Positions 8,382 to 16,165 of a stretch of 64,000 bases of DNA are shown here, piece after piece; within the stretch, counting starts at the first letter, position 1; the number at the start of each line of letters is the position of its first letter. The stretch comes from Pseudomonas sp. PDM04 (GTDB taxonomy: Bacteria > Pseudomonadota > Gammaproteobacteria > Pseudomonadales > Pseudomonadaceae): NCBI RefSeq assembly GCF_014851765.1, contig NZ_JACVAI010000007.1, forward strand, positions 1-64,000. The letters are read 5' to 3'. The notes beneath the pieces are model-generated. The model worked only from the letters and a program-made list of their open reading frames with translations. It was not told where the DNA came from and did no database searches. Both the position numbers and the translations under genes were made by a program.

Positions 8382-8730
8382 CGTTCAGGGCAGGGTGAAT
8401 GGCCAGGGGCTCAGCAAATGCCGGATCCGGCCGATAACCCTTGCTGCCAAGGCCGTTTGTCTTCTATATACCGCCACGGCGTTGAATTTCTTGCTATAAA
8501 CGCACTCCGATAGCCGGCGCAAAGACTGACGCAGCGCACTTTCAAGGCTTTGTCGGACAGATTCGTGGTCTTTTCTGTTGCTGAGGCCTCAAGTCGGCCT
8601 TAGACTGCCGCCCCTCGTAAATTGAGTGCCGGGTGGCGCTTGGAATGAATGGCGCCGTTGCGATGGCCAGAAATGGTCGCCGGAACGCTCCCTGATTCGC
8701 CTTAATGCACGTTTTTTTATAGAGATATCA
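8382..8730 (+). other. Non-coding stretch, probable leader of the DksA2-like gene
   Basis: No gene is supported here. The right part holds two adjacent potential hairpins: GGCGC/GCGCC around 8635-8656 and GCGA-CCA/TGG-TCGC around 8659-8680, close before the DksA2-like gene. The frame that extends upstream to 8626 through this part is not expected to be translated. No Zur-like GTTATA-N-TATAAC box was seen. Confidence 0.35.
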
Positions 8731-9135
8731 ATGACAAAGGACAAGTTGCTGGCGATGCCGGCGGATGACTACATGAATGCCGAGCAACATGCTTTTTTCG
8801 CTGAGCTGTTGCAGAACATGAAAGTCGAAACCCATGAGCGCATCGAGCAGAACCGCATCGCCATCGAGAGCCTGGATTCTCCGGCCGATCCGGCTGACGC
8901 GGCTTCCGTTGAAGAAGAGCGCACCTGGCTGGTGAACGCGATCGATCGCGACCAGCGCATGCTGCCTCAGTTGGAACAGGCTCTGGAACGCATCAAAGAA
9001 GACAGCTTCGGCTGGTGCGACGACAGCGGCGAGGCCATTGGCCTGAAGCGCCTGCTGATCAGTCCGACCACCAAATACTGCATCGAAGCCCAAGAGCGTC
9101 ACGAACAGATCGACAAGCACCAGCGTCAGGCCTGA
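8731..9135 (+). CDS. DksA2-like (Cys-depleted) RNA-polymerase-binding regulator
   Basis: A 134-residue TraR/DksA family protein. The coiled-coil tip has the DPADAAS motif (Asp53, Asp56) and the C-terminal globule has GWCDDSG and CIEA. The four-Cys zinc site of canonical DksA is reduced: Cys96 and Cys117 remain, while the partner positions are Ser99 and Ala120. P. aeruginosa DksA2 is the known zinc-independent paralogue with this feature. Such proteins bind the RNA polymerase secondary channel and work with ppGpp. The start ATG is preceded by AGAGA. A strong terminator follows. Confidence 0.85.
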   Translation: MTKDKLLAMPADDYMNAEQHAFFAELLQNMKVETHERIEQNRIAIESLDSPADPADAASVEEERTWLVNAIDRDQRMLPQLEQALERIKEDSFGWCDDSGEAIGLKRLLISPTTKYCIEAQERHEQIDKHQRQA

Positions 9136-9149
9136 TTTCGTAGCGCCAC

Positions 9150-9206
9150 GCATCGCGGGGCAGCCCCACTCCTGAAGGAGCAAGGCTGGCCCGCGATGCT
9201 TTTTTT
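9150..9206 (+). terminator. Rho-independent terminator
   Basis: Arms of 16 bases at 9150-9165 and 9184-9199 pair with one mismatch (GCATCGCGGGG... against ...CCCGCGATGC). The loop has its own small CTCC/GGAG stem, and a run of T follows at 9200-9206. It ends the DksA2-like transcript. Confidence 0.85.
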
Positions 9207-9297
9207 CGTCTGCGAAAAGCCCCCGGGTGTTTCTATTTTATCGGCTGCAGCGACCGCGACTAAGGGACCATGGCTAATGGCCTTGTAGTGGCGTTTA

Positions 9298-10938
9298 ATG
9301 CAGGCACAACAATTAGAAGTGTGGGTGACGAAGATGACGCGCGACGGATCTCTGGTCGGGGCAGGGCAGGCGCCCGCCTTGTTGCCGAAAAACCTCTGGC
9401 TGACGCCGACCCTGCAGAGCATCGCCCTGATGCTGTTGATGTGCGGCATGGCGCTGGGCGGATGGTCGCTTTACCTTGGCTTGCCGATGGCGGTGCTGGT
9501 GGTGTGGCTGCCTCGCCTGCGTTCCCGCGCCGTCCCTGCGGCCGCGCCGGTCGACCAGGCCAACGCGATGGCTGAACTGACTCGCGACCTTTCCTACACC
9601 ACCAGCCATAACGCACTGTCAGCCGCCGGTGTGGCTTATTCGGTCAGGCAACTGGCGGACAAACTGCAATCACAACTCGGGTCTGCGGCACAGATTGTCA
9701 GCAATGCCGAGGTGATGATCGCCACCGAACAAGCCACTTCGACCCTTAGTCGAGCCGCCCTCAACGCTGCGAGCGAGGCTCATCAGAGCAGCGCCGCCGG
9801 GCGCACCGAGCTGATCGAGTCGATCAGCCGCATGCATCAGCTCAGTCAACGCGCCAACAGCAGCCGTGAGCTGATCGAGGCGTTGAGCCTGCGCAGCGAC
9901 GACATCCAGCGCGTCACGCTGGTGATCCAGTCCATCGCCAGCCAGACCAACCTGCTGGCCCTGAACGCCGCCATCGAAGCGGCACGCGCCGGGGAGCACG
10001 GGCGCGGGTTTGCGGTGGTGGCCGATGAGGTTCGTGGTCTGGCGGCGCGCACGGCAACCGCTACCGGTGAAGTCGGCGAGATGGTGGCCGATATCCAGCA
10101 ACGCACTGCGCAGGTGGTGGAGCAGATCCGCCAGTTGTCCAGCGACCTGGACACCGGTGTCGAACAGGTCGAGCACACCGGGCAGCACTTGGAGAACATC
10201 GCCCGCCTGGCGGCCGGCGTCGAAAGCCAGGTCGGCGATATCGCCAGGGGCGCGGAGACCAACCGTGAACAACTCGACAGCCTGTTCCACGCCATCGAGC
10301 AAATGCGCAGCGACCTGGCGGTCAGTGATCAACAGACCCAGCGCCTGGCGCAAGCCGCCGTCCAGATGGAGGGGCAGGCCGAAACCATCAGCGAGCGCCT
10401 GTCCGAAGTCGGGCTCGATGATTACCACCAGCGGATCTACGACCTGGCCCGCGAAGGCGCGAGTCAGATCGCGGCGCGATTTGAAGCCGACATCGACGCT
10501 GGCCGCATCAGCCTAGAGGATTTGTTCGACCGTAACTATCAGACCATTCCCAACACCAGCCCGGTCAAGTACCAGACGCGTTTCGATCGTTACACCGACC
10601 AGGTGTTGCCGGCGATCCAGGAGCCCTTACTGCCGCGCCATGAAGGCCTGGTGTTTGCGATTGCCTGCACGCAGCAAGGTTATGTGCCGACGCATAACAA
10701 GGTGTTCAGTCAGCCGCTCACAGGCGATGCCCAGGTCGACACCCTGCAGAACCGGACCAAACGCAAGTTTGCCGATCGCACCGGGATTCGTTGTGGCAGC
10801 CATCAGCAGGCCGTGCTGTTGCAGACCTACACGCGCGATACCGGGGAGTTGATGCACGATCTGTCGGTGCCGGTCATGGTCAAGGGACGGCATTGGGGCG
10901 GATTGCGGCTGGGGTACAAGCCCGAGGCGCCGCGTTGA
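9298..10938 (+). CDS. Methyl-accepting chemotaxis-type transducer
   Basis: About 546 residues from ATG 9298; ATG 9334 with GGGTGA before it is an alternative start. Two close membrane helices (about 40-75) leave almost no periplasmic sensor. A long signalling coiled coil carries the conserved hairpin SQTNLLALNAAIEAARAGEHG. After the coil comes a roughly 160-residue cytoplasmic C-terminal domain (from about YDLAREGASQIAARF to the end) with HNKVF, RTGIR and GGLRLGY, which may be the real sensor. It is a single gene bounded by a terminator and a REPIN. Confidence 0.88.
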   Translation: MQAQQLEVWVTKMTRDGSLVGAGQAPALLPKNLWLTPTLQSIALMLLMCGMALGGWSLYLGLPMAVLVVWLPRLRSRAVPAAAPVDQANAMAELTRDLSYTTSHNALSAAGVAYSVRQLADKLQSQLGSAAQIVSNAEVMIATEQATSTLSRAALNAASEAHQSSAAGRTELIESISRMHQLSQRANSSRELIEALSLRSDDIQRVTLVIQSIASQTNLLALNAAIEAARAGEHGRGFAVVADEVRGLAARTATATGEVGEMVADIQQRTAQVVEQIRQLSSDLDTGVEQVEHTGQHLENIARLAAGVESQVGDIARGAETNREQLDSLFHAIEQMRSDLAVSDQQTQRLAQAAVQMEGQAETISERLSEVGLDDYHQRIYDLAREGASQIAARFEADIDAGRISLEDLFDRNYQTIPNTSPVKYQTRFDRYTDQVLPAIQEPLLPRHEGLVFAIACTQQGYVPTHNKVFSQPLTGDAQVDTLQNRTKRKFADRTGIRCGSHQQAVLLQTYTRDTGELMHDLSVPVMVKGRHWGGLRLGYKPEAPR

Positions 10939-10940
10939 GC

Positions 10941-11050
10941 GGGGGAGCCTGAGCGAGCGAGCCCGCTCGCGATGGTTGCCAACGATGACGCGGGCTGTCT
11001 GGACGTCTGCGTTGTCCGGACGTTGATCGCGAGCAGGCTCGCTCCCACAG
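10941..11050. repeat. REPIN with long conserved spacer
   Basis: Inverted REP cores flank a spacer containing AACGATGACGC and a TCTGGACGTCTGCGTTGTCC-type stretch. Similar spacers occur in the REPINs at 60017-60120 and, more weakly, 33857-33955. It lies between convergent genes. Confidence 0.88.
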
Positions 11051-11076
11051 GAGAACGCTGATTTTGTTCCTGCGGA

Positions 11077-11316
11077 TCAGTGAACCTGATGCATGCGCAG
11101 ATTCAAATCATCGACCACCCGCGCCCAGTCGGCGTCTTCGCGCAGTTGTTCCTTGAGAAAGGCAGCTTGCTGCGGGGTCCAGAAATCGGCATCGATGAGT
11201 TTTCTGTCGTCGGGCAGCGGAGAATGGCTGGCGATGAAGTCATCGATGGCGCTTTCGCTGGAGTCCAGGCCGAGTTGGTCGAACAAGCCTTCGAGGTCAT
11301 GTGTCGGTGAGTCCAT
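11077..11316 (-). CDS. DUF2789 family small protein
   Basis: A 79-residue acidic cytoplasmic protein beginning MDSPTHDLEGLFDQLGL and containing the FWTPQQAAFLKE block that marks DUF2789 proteins of Pseudomonas and relatives. AGGAGAA lies just before the ATG, which decides the start over the upstream one at 11367. Function unknown. Monocistronic. Confidence 0.85.
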   Translation of the reverse strand: MDSPTHDLEGLFDQLGLDSSESAIDDFIASHSPLPDDRKLIDADFWTPQQAAFLKEQLREDADWARVVDDLNLRMHQVH

Positions 11317-11446
11317 GTTCTTCTCCTGGTGGGTGGTGCGGGTGCAAGACCGTCGGTGCGATTGCATTGCATCTGAGGCGTGCGTGCCTCAGGAGTTCGA
11401 TCAGAATGCGCGGAGCCGGTGTGAACGTGGACGGTGAAGGGGGCGC

Positions 11447-11677
11447 TCAGGACTTCAATGCGCCCTGATCCACGGCGAGTTTCAGGGCCTTTGCCGCTTC
11501 CCGGGCGGCAATGGCGGCGAGCTCCGAGGTTTTGAACCAGCGATCTTTCTCGACCTGATGGCAGGTCACGGCCGTCAGTGGCGGTTTGGCGCGCATGACA
11601 ATGACGGCCTGGAACTCACCCTCGACTTCCCGGGCTTCACCCCGGATAAAAAATTCACCGATATCAAATTCCGTCAC
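11447..11677 (-). CDS. Small conserved hypothetical protein
   Basis: A 76-residue protein starting at GTG 11675-11677 behind AAGGGAAAGG. It has a beta-rich first half (EFDIGEFFIRGEAREVEGEFQ) and an Ala/Lys-rich C-terminal helix. No recognised domain. It is the only good frame in this interval and has Pseudomonas-like codon use. Confidence 0.6.
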   Translation of the reverse strand: MTEFDIGEFFIRGEAREVEGEFQAVIVMRAKPPLTAVTCHQVEKDRWFKTSELAAIAAREAAKALKLAVDQGALKS

Positions 11678-11825
11678 GTAATAGCCTTTCCCTTGGACAC
11701 TGCAGGTTGAGTGGAACGCCGTCCGACTGGGAACGGGTTTTGCGGGTCAGGCAGTATGGCAGCACTTACCGGCCGACGGCTGACTTAAGTCGTCGGCACG
11801 GCGAAACATCTGCAGCGAAGAGAGG

Positions 11826-12071
11826 TCATACCGTTCGTCCGCGCAACTCGAGTGCACGTGCCAATGCACAGGCTTCATTGTGATTGCTGCGGAAACCTCT
11901 GACGTGGCCCGTGGATATTTCCTTGATGTGGAAGAATGCATTCCCGGCCAATACCACCTGAAAACGTAGCAGGTCCGGCGCTTCGGCAGGAAAACAGGGG
12001 GATGCGAACAGCGTCGAATGCAGGTTGGATGGAGGGCAAGTAGGGGGTACCAAGTGTGTCAGGGTGCACAT
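11826..12071 (-). CDS. Small hypothetical protein
   Basis: An 81-residue frame starting at ATG 12071 with AGGA eight bases before. The second half (FQVVLAGNAFFHIKEISTG, then RSNHNEACALARALE) looks like a folded alpha/beta peptide, while the first 30 residues are Pro/Cys-rich and less convincing, so a shorter product is possible. An overlapping frame at 11875-12087 looks like a shadow. No function recognised. Confidence 0.5.
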   Translation of the reverse strand: MCTLTHLVPPTCPPSNLHSTLFASPCFPAEAPDLLRFQVVLAGNAFFHIKEISTGHVRGFRSNHNEACALARALELRGRTV

Positions 12072-12502
12072 ATGAAGTCCTTTTCATGGTTTTGCCGACG
12101 TGTGTACGGCGTTTTGGCTGGTCTCGGTGAGCATCGCTGCTCTAGAATCACCGTCAGGGTTAGCGCTTGACGGTTATCTAAAGCAATTTTTTGCGAGGGA
12201 TATGTCGGAAAAATGCTTTTTTTGCAGCGTTTTTTCCCTAAGGTTGGTAGTCCTGTTTTTCTGGCGATCAGAAGGGCGATTTCCTTCATCTTTTGACGAA
12301 TACCAGGCAGGACGGTGCGAGTCTCATTCCATTAGTCTTCTCACGTCTTGCGATGGATGAGCCCTGTGCTCGTTTCCGGATTGACCCCGGCCACTTTGGT
12401 ACAACTTTGGCATTGCCGCTTATTTCTGCTGTGCGCGGTCTGTCTGTGCGCAGCATCATTTTCAAATGTGGGGATGTTTCCTTGGCAGTAAGTAATCTCG
12501 AT
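12072..12502. other. Intergenic stretch without a supported gene
   Basis: This region of mixed composition has several AT-rich runs (for example T runs near 12220-12232). It presumably holds promoters for the minus gene ending at 11826 and the plus pair at 12503. The frame from 12293 runs through it into the next gene, but its first 70 residues do not look coding. No repeat, RNA gene or clear operator was seen. Confidence 0.4.
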
Positions 12503-12952
12503 ATGCATGCTTTGTTCGTGCTGGGTGATCTGCGCGCAAAGTTGGTTAAACAGTTCCAGTCACGTTTTGTCTATGTCACTGAGCAAAACGCCGAAGGTAT
12601 CTACATTGCCGAACTCGATACCGAGTCCGCGCTGGTGGTGGATGACAAGCCGGGCCTGAAGCTCAAGGTCGGCGATCATTTCAGTGCTTCGGTGCTGCCC
12701 AGCCGTGAAGGCGGCAAGCTGGAGATCAGGTTCCGCGACATCAAGCTGACCGTCTATGGCATCGGCGATTACGCCTACGTCAGCACGACCGACGGGCAGG
12801 GCATCGTGTTCAAGGAAGGGCACAGCGTGGTGACGGTGTTCGCCGCGCACCAACAGCTGCAGGAAGGCCTGACCAAAACGCTCAAGGCCGTGACGGCCAA
12901 GGCCGCCAAGTGGCGCAAGGGCGAACTGGTGACCTTCAAGGCCAGCGAGTGA
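12503..12952 (+). CDS. Conserved hypothetical protein
   Basis: A 149-residue protein starting at ATG 12503 (MHALFVLGDLRAKLV). It has alternating beta-strand patterns (FVYVTEQNAEGIYIAELD) and a Lys/Ala-rich C-terminal helix. The frame is open upstream to 12293, but that part lacks coding character and the ribosome site at 12503 is weak, so the start is uncertain. Its stop overlaps the start of the next gene (TGATG at 12950-12954), implying translational coupling. No known domain. Confidence 0.65.
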   Translation: MHALFVLGDLRAKLVKQFQSRFVYVTEQNAEGIYIAELDTESALVVDDKPGLKLKVGDHFSASVLPSREGGKLEIRFRDIKLTVYGIGDYAYVSTTDGQGIVFKEGHSVVTVFAAHQQLQEGLTKTLKAVTAKAAKWRKGELVTFKASE

Positions 12953-13155
12953 TGACCCAGGGCCGCGCCGAGTTTCACCAACAGCACCTGGCCAGCGCCC
13001 AGGTCGAGGCGTGTCGTCTGTTCGAACAGAAGGCCGTGTTGAAAGGCGCCTGGCTGGGCTGGGTGGCGTCGCAGATCTATGCCTTGCGTCCGGCGGAGTA
13101 CGCCAGCATGGTCAGGAGAGCGTTGGCGCGTTTGCAGGAAACTTCCGAAAATTAG
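12952..13155 (+). CDS. Small conserved hypothetical protein
   Basis: A 67-residue protein overlapping the end of the preceding gene by one base (TGATG). It is rich in Ala, Gln and Arg with a helical pattern and a WLGWVASQIYAL segment. It is probably translated together with its upstream partner, and the pair is likely a functional unit. No domain recognised. Confidence 0.65.
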   Translation: MTQGRAEFHQQHLASAQVEACRLFEQKAVLKGAWLGWVASQIYALRPAEYASMVRRALARLQETSEN

Positions 13156-13187
13156 TCCATCCCCCTCGAAAGCAGGAACCTCTACTA

Positions 13188-13201
13188 CAGTCAGTTGACT
13201 G
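13188..13201. promoter_or_regulatory. Palindrome upstream of the betaine-type binding protein gene
   Basis: CAGTCA-GT-TGACTG, perfect six-base arms, 72 bases before the ATG at 13273. It is a candidate operator (inference). Confidence 0.4.
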
Positions 13202-13272
13202 AGTATTTTGAGGCTTGCGGTCTTCTGCCAGGCCATCCTGCTATTGCTGTGAACAGCACGAGGTGCAAAAGC

Positions 13273-14286
13273 ATGAACGGATTTCGACGGTTGCTGGCCA
13301 CTGCCCTGGTCGCTTTCGGCCTGGGTTCGCCCCTTCCGGTCCTCGCCGCACAGGCGCCGATCCACTTCGCTGACCTGAACTGGGAGAGCGGCAGCCTGAT
13401 CACCGATATCCTGCGGATCATCGTCGAGAAGGGCTACGGGCTGCCGACCGATACCTTGCCTGGCACCACCATCACCCTGGAAACCGCACTGGCCAATAAC
13501 GACATTCAGGTCATCGGCGAGGAATGGGCCGGTCGCAGCCCGGTGTGGGTCAAGGCCGAGGCCGAAGGCAAGGTGGTCAGCCTCGGCGACACGGTCAAGG
13601 GCGCCACCGAAGGCTGGTGGGTGCCGGAGTACGTGATCAAGGGCGACCCGGCGAAGGGCATCAAGCCAATGGCGCCGGATCTGCGCAGCGTCAGCGACCT
13701 GCCGAAATACAAGGGCGTATTCAGCGACCCGGAATCCCCGGGCAAGGGACGCTTCCTCAACAGTCCGATCGGCTGGACGTCCGAGGTGGTGAACAAGCAG
13801 AAGCTCAAGGCGTATGGCCTGGATGACAGCTATGTGAACTTCCGCAGTGGCTCGGGGGCGGCGCTGGACGCCGAGATCAGTTCGTCGATCCGTCGCGGCA
13901 AGCCGGTCCTGTTCTATTACTGGTCGCCGACGCCATTGCTCGGACGCTTCAAGCTGATCCAGCTGGAAGAGCCGCCGTTCGACGCCGAGGCCTGGAAGAC
14001 CCTGACTGACGCCGATAACCCTGACCCCAAGCCGACCCGCTCACTGGCCTCGAAGCTGTCCATCGGCGTGTCCACACCCTTCCAGAAACAGTACCCGCAG
14101 ATTGCCGAGTTCTTCAGCAAGGTCGATTTCCCCATCGATCCGCTGAACAAGGCCCTGGCTGACATGAGCGAAAAACACACCCCGCCACGGCAGGCGGCGG
14201 AGGCGTTCATGAAGGCGCATCCCGACGTGTGGCAGGCGTGGGTGCCCAAGGATGTGGCGGACAAGGTGACGGCCGGGTTGAAGTGA
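13273..14286 (+). CDS. ABC transporter substrate-binding protein, glycine betaine/choline (OpuAC) type
   Basis: A 337-residue exported protein with a signal peptide ending at about LPVLAA, then the OpuAC-family start IHFADLNWESGSLITDIL. It has the family's Trp-rich ligand-box positions (EEWAGRSPVW, EGWWVPEY, FYYWSPTPL). GAGGTG precedes the ATG. No permease or ATPase gene adjoins it, so it must serve a transporter encoded elsewhere, a common arrangement for quaternary amine uptake in Pseudomonas. Exact ligand unknown. Confidence 0.85.
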   Translation: MNGFRRLLATALVAFGLGSPLPVLAAQAPIHFADLNWESGSLITDILRIIVEKGYGLPTDTLPGTTITLETALANNDIQVIGEEWAGRSPVWVKAEAEGKVVSLGDTVKGATEGWWVPEYVIKGDPAKGIKPMAPDLRSVSDLPKYKGVFSDPESPGKGRFLNSPIGWTSEVVNKQKLKAYGLDDSYVNFRSGSGAALDAEISSSIRRGKPVLFYYWSPTPLLGRFKLIQLEEPPFDAEAWKTLTDADNPDPKPTRSLASKLSIGVSTPFQKQYPQIAEFFSKVDFPIDPLNKALADMSEKHTPPRQAAEAFMKAHPDVWQAWVPKDVADKVTAGLK

Positions 14287-14306
14287 TGCGTTGAAGCGCA
14301 GGCAGC

Positions 14307-14372
14307 CATCGCGGGCGGGCTCGCCCCCACATCGGTATGAGACCCGTTGTGGGGGCGAACCCGCCCGCGATG
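14307..14372. repeat. REPIN, variant core
   Basis: Inverted copies of a GTGGGGGCGA-ACCCGCCCGCGATG variant with a short spacer, just after the binding-protein gene. The GCGGGCGGGCTCGCC core differs from the GAGCCTGCTCGC type elsewhere in the window. Confidence 0.85.
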
Positions 14373-14483
14373 CTTTTACTGTGCTCCTGTCAGGTCAAGC
14401 ACTTGCTCCGCCGACCGGTCGTGCACGCCAGGAAATGCCGACTAGGATGATTCTGTCCAAATCCCTTTCAAGGATCTTCAACC

Positions 14484-14921
14484 ATGACCTTTGCGTTGGC
14501 TCAATGGCTGGTGACGATATTGGCAGTGATCAGTTTGGTACACGTTTATTGGGGCCTGGGTGGCGAGTGGGCGATGCTGGCTGCCATCCCGCAGGTGCCG
14601 GTGGAGGGCAGTGTGCGGCTGCGGCCGGCTTTCAAGCCGCGAGGCTGGATGACCCTGCTGGTGGCCGCAGCCTTGCTGGTGATCGCCTTGCTGGTGTGTC
14701 TGCGGGTCGGCTGGTGGGTCCCGGCGGTCCCGCATCAATCATTGCAGTGGGTGATCAGCGCCATTGCCATCCTGATGTTTGCCCGGGCGATAGGCGATTC
14801 CGAACTGGTGGGGTTTTTCAAGCAGATCAAGGATTCGAAATTTGCCCGGCTCGACACCTGGGTGTATTCGCCGTTGTGCGTGGGGTTGGGGTCGGGATTG
14901 TTGGCGGTCGCCTGGGTCTGA
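14484..14921 (+). CDS. DUF3995 family membrane protein
   Basis: A 145-residue protein with four predicted membrane helices (about 5-25, 55-75, 85-105 and 122-143). It has the family's N-terminal HVYWGLGG motif. AAGGATC precedes the ATG. It stands alone between REP elements. Function unknown. Confidence 0.82.
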   Translation: MTFALAQWLVTILAVISLVHVYWGLGGEWAMLAAIPQVPVEGSVRLRPAFKPRGWMTLLVAAALLVIALLVCLRVGWWVPAVPHQSLQWVISAIAILMFARAIGDSELVGFFKQIKDSKFARLDTWVYSPLCVGLGSGLLAVAWV

Positions 14922-14937
14922 GGTCACGTGGCTGTGG

Positions 14938-15030
14938 ATATCGCGAGCAGGTCGAATCGTTGCGGCGACGCTCCCGCAGGCCTCATTTCAAACTGAAAGC
15001 CCCATGCAGGAGCGGGCTTGCTCGCGATGC
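14938..15030. repeat. Degenerate REPIN
   Basis: A left half with a disrupted core (ATCGCGAGCAGGTCG) and a clearer right REP (CAGGAGCGGGCTTGCTCGCGATG), between the convergent DUF3995 and mrpG genes. Confidence 0.75.
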
Positions 15031-15042
15031 AAATTCGCGGAT

Positions 15043-15405
15043 TCAGCCCCCAGTCTCAGTCCGCCGACTGCTCACCTCGGCCGGTACATCATCCCCGGCC
15101 ATGCGCTTGCGGAACAACGCGGCGCGCGCTAGCAGCAAAGTGGTCACCGGCACGGTGATCGCCAGCAGGATCGGAATCAGCCAGGCATGCAGCACCGGTC
15201 CGGACTTGAGCGCCGAAAAGTAGATGATCGACGCCAGCGCCACGCACCATGCGCCCAGTGTCGAGGCCAGGGCCGGTGGGTGCATGCGCTGGAAGTAATC
15301 CTTCATCCGCGCCAGCCCGAGCGCACCGATCAACGCAAACACACTGCTGAGCACCAGCAGGATCGCCACCGGGATTTCCACCCACAAAGACAGTTCCGCG
15401 TTCAT
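15043..15405 (-). CDS. mrpG: Monovalent cation/H+ antiporter subunit G (MrpG)
   Basis: A 120-residue membrane protein, last gene of the Mrp/Sha/Pha antiporter operon. Three hydrophobic segments and the family signature GALGLARMKDYFQRMHPP near 28-45 are visible. Its start overlaps the end of the F gene by four bases. It is part of the multi-subunit complex that exchanges cytoplasmic Na+ or K+ for protons; subunit G is essential in studied systems. Confidence 0.92.
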   Translation of the reverse strand: MNAELSLWVEIPVAILLVLSSVFALIGALGLARMKDYFQRMHPPALASTLGAWCVALASIIYFSALKSGPVLHAWLIPILLAITVPVTTLLLARAALFRKRMAGDDVPAEVSSRRTETGG

Positions 15406-15680
15406 TCGATCACCTCGCCACGCAGGAGGAATTTCGCCAGGGCAAACGAGCCGACGAAGCCGAACAGGGCAATCAGCAGCGCCGCTTCGAAGTAGGTGTC
15501 ACTGGCATAGCGGATGCCCAGGGTGAGCATCATCAGCATGGCGAGGATATACAGGTAATCCAGCGCCAGCACCCGGTCCTGGGCCGAGGGGCCCTTGAAC
15601 AGCCGGGTCAGCGTCAGCACCATCGCCAGGGAAAAAATGAACAGGCTCAGCAGAATCGCATTCGACAGCAGGGGACTCAT
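15402..15680 (-). CDS. mrpF: Monovalent cation/H+ antiporter subunit F (MrpF)
   Basis: A 92-residue protein with three membrane helices and the family motif FKGPSAQDRVLALD near 30, whose acidic residues are conserved. It overlaps both neighbours by four bases, showing translational coupling within the antiporter operon. Confidence 0.92.
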   Translation of the reverse strand: MSPLLSNAILLSLFIFSLAMVLTLTRLFKGPSAQDRVLALDYLYILAMLMMLTLGIRYASDTYFEAALLIALFGFVGSFALAKFLLRGEVIE

Positions 15681-16165
15681 TCGAAGATCTCCATCAAGGG
15701 CTGCTCGTAGGTCGCCTTGAAATGCTCGATAAACTGCGCTTCGTCATCCAGGTCGAAGACGTGCAGCAGCAGGATGCTGCGATCCAGCGCCAGTTCCGAC
15801 CAGACGGTGCCGGGGACCACGGTGCAGATCATCGCCAACGCCGCCAGGCCGTTGGCGTCGCGCAGGTCCAGCGGCACCTTGACGAATTGCGAGCGCGGCG
15901 CCCGTCGGCCGGCATTCAGCACGCCCCAGGCCACGGCGAGGTTGGAGGCCAGCACGTCACGGCCGACGATCAGGAACAACCGCACAAGCACCCCGGGGCG
16001 CCGGATACGGATCGGCAGGGGCCGCAACTTGCGCATCATCAAGGGTGCGCAGAACCCCAGCGCCGCACCCAGCAACAGATTGCCGGGGCTGATCGACAGG
16101 TTCAGCACCAACCACAACAGCCACAATGCCAACGACAGCCAGGGGGCCGGAAACAAACGCTTCAT
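15677..16165 (-). CDS. mrpE: Monovalent cation/H+ antiporter subunit E (MrpE)
   Basis: A 162-residue protein with an N-terminal membrane region (about 10-40) and a soluble C-terminal half containing the family's TVVPGTVWSEL segment. Four-base overlaps link it to the F and D genes. Subunit E is thought to help assembly of the Mrp complex. Confidence 0.9.
   Translation of the reverse strand: MKRLFPAPWLSLALWLLWLVLNLSISPGNLLLGAALGFCAPLMMRKLRPLPIRIRRPGVLVRLFLIVGRDVLASNLAVAWGVLNAGRRAPRSQFVKVPLDLRDANGLAALAMICTVVPGTVWSELALDRSILLLHVFDLDDEAQFIEHFKATYEQPLMEIFE

Noticed and set aside
8382..8730. Zur box before the DksA2-like gene
   Set aside because: No GTTATA-N-TATAAC-like dyad was found.
12293..12502. 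Upstream extension of the 12503 gene
   Set aside because: The translation lacks coding character and no ribosome site fits; kept as intergenic, though the start is uncertain.
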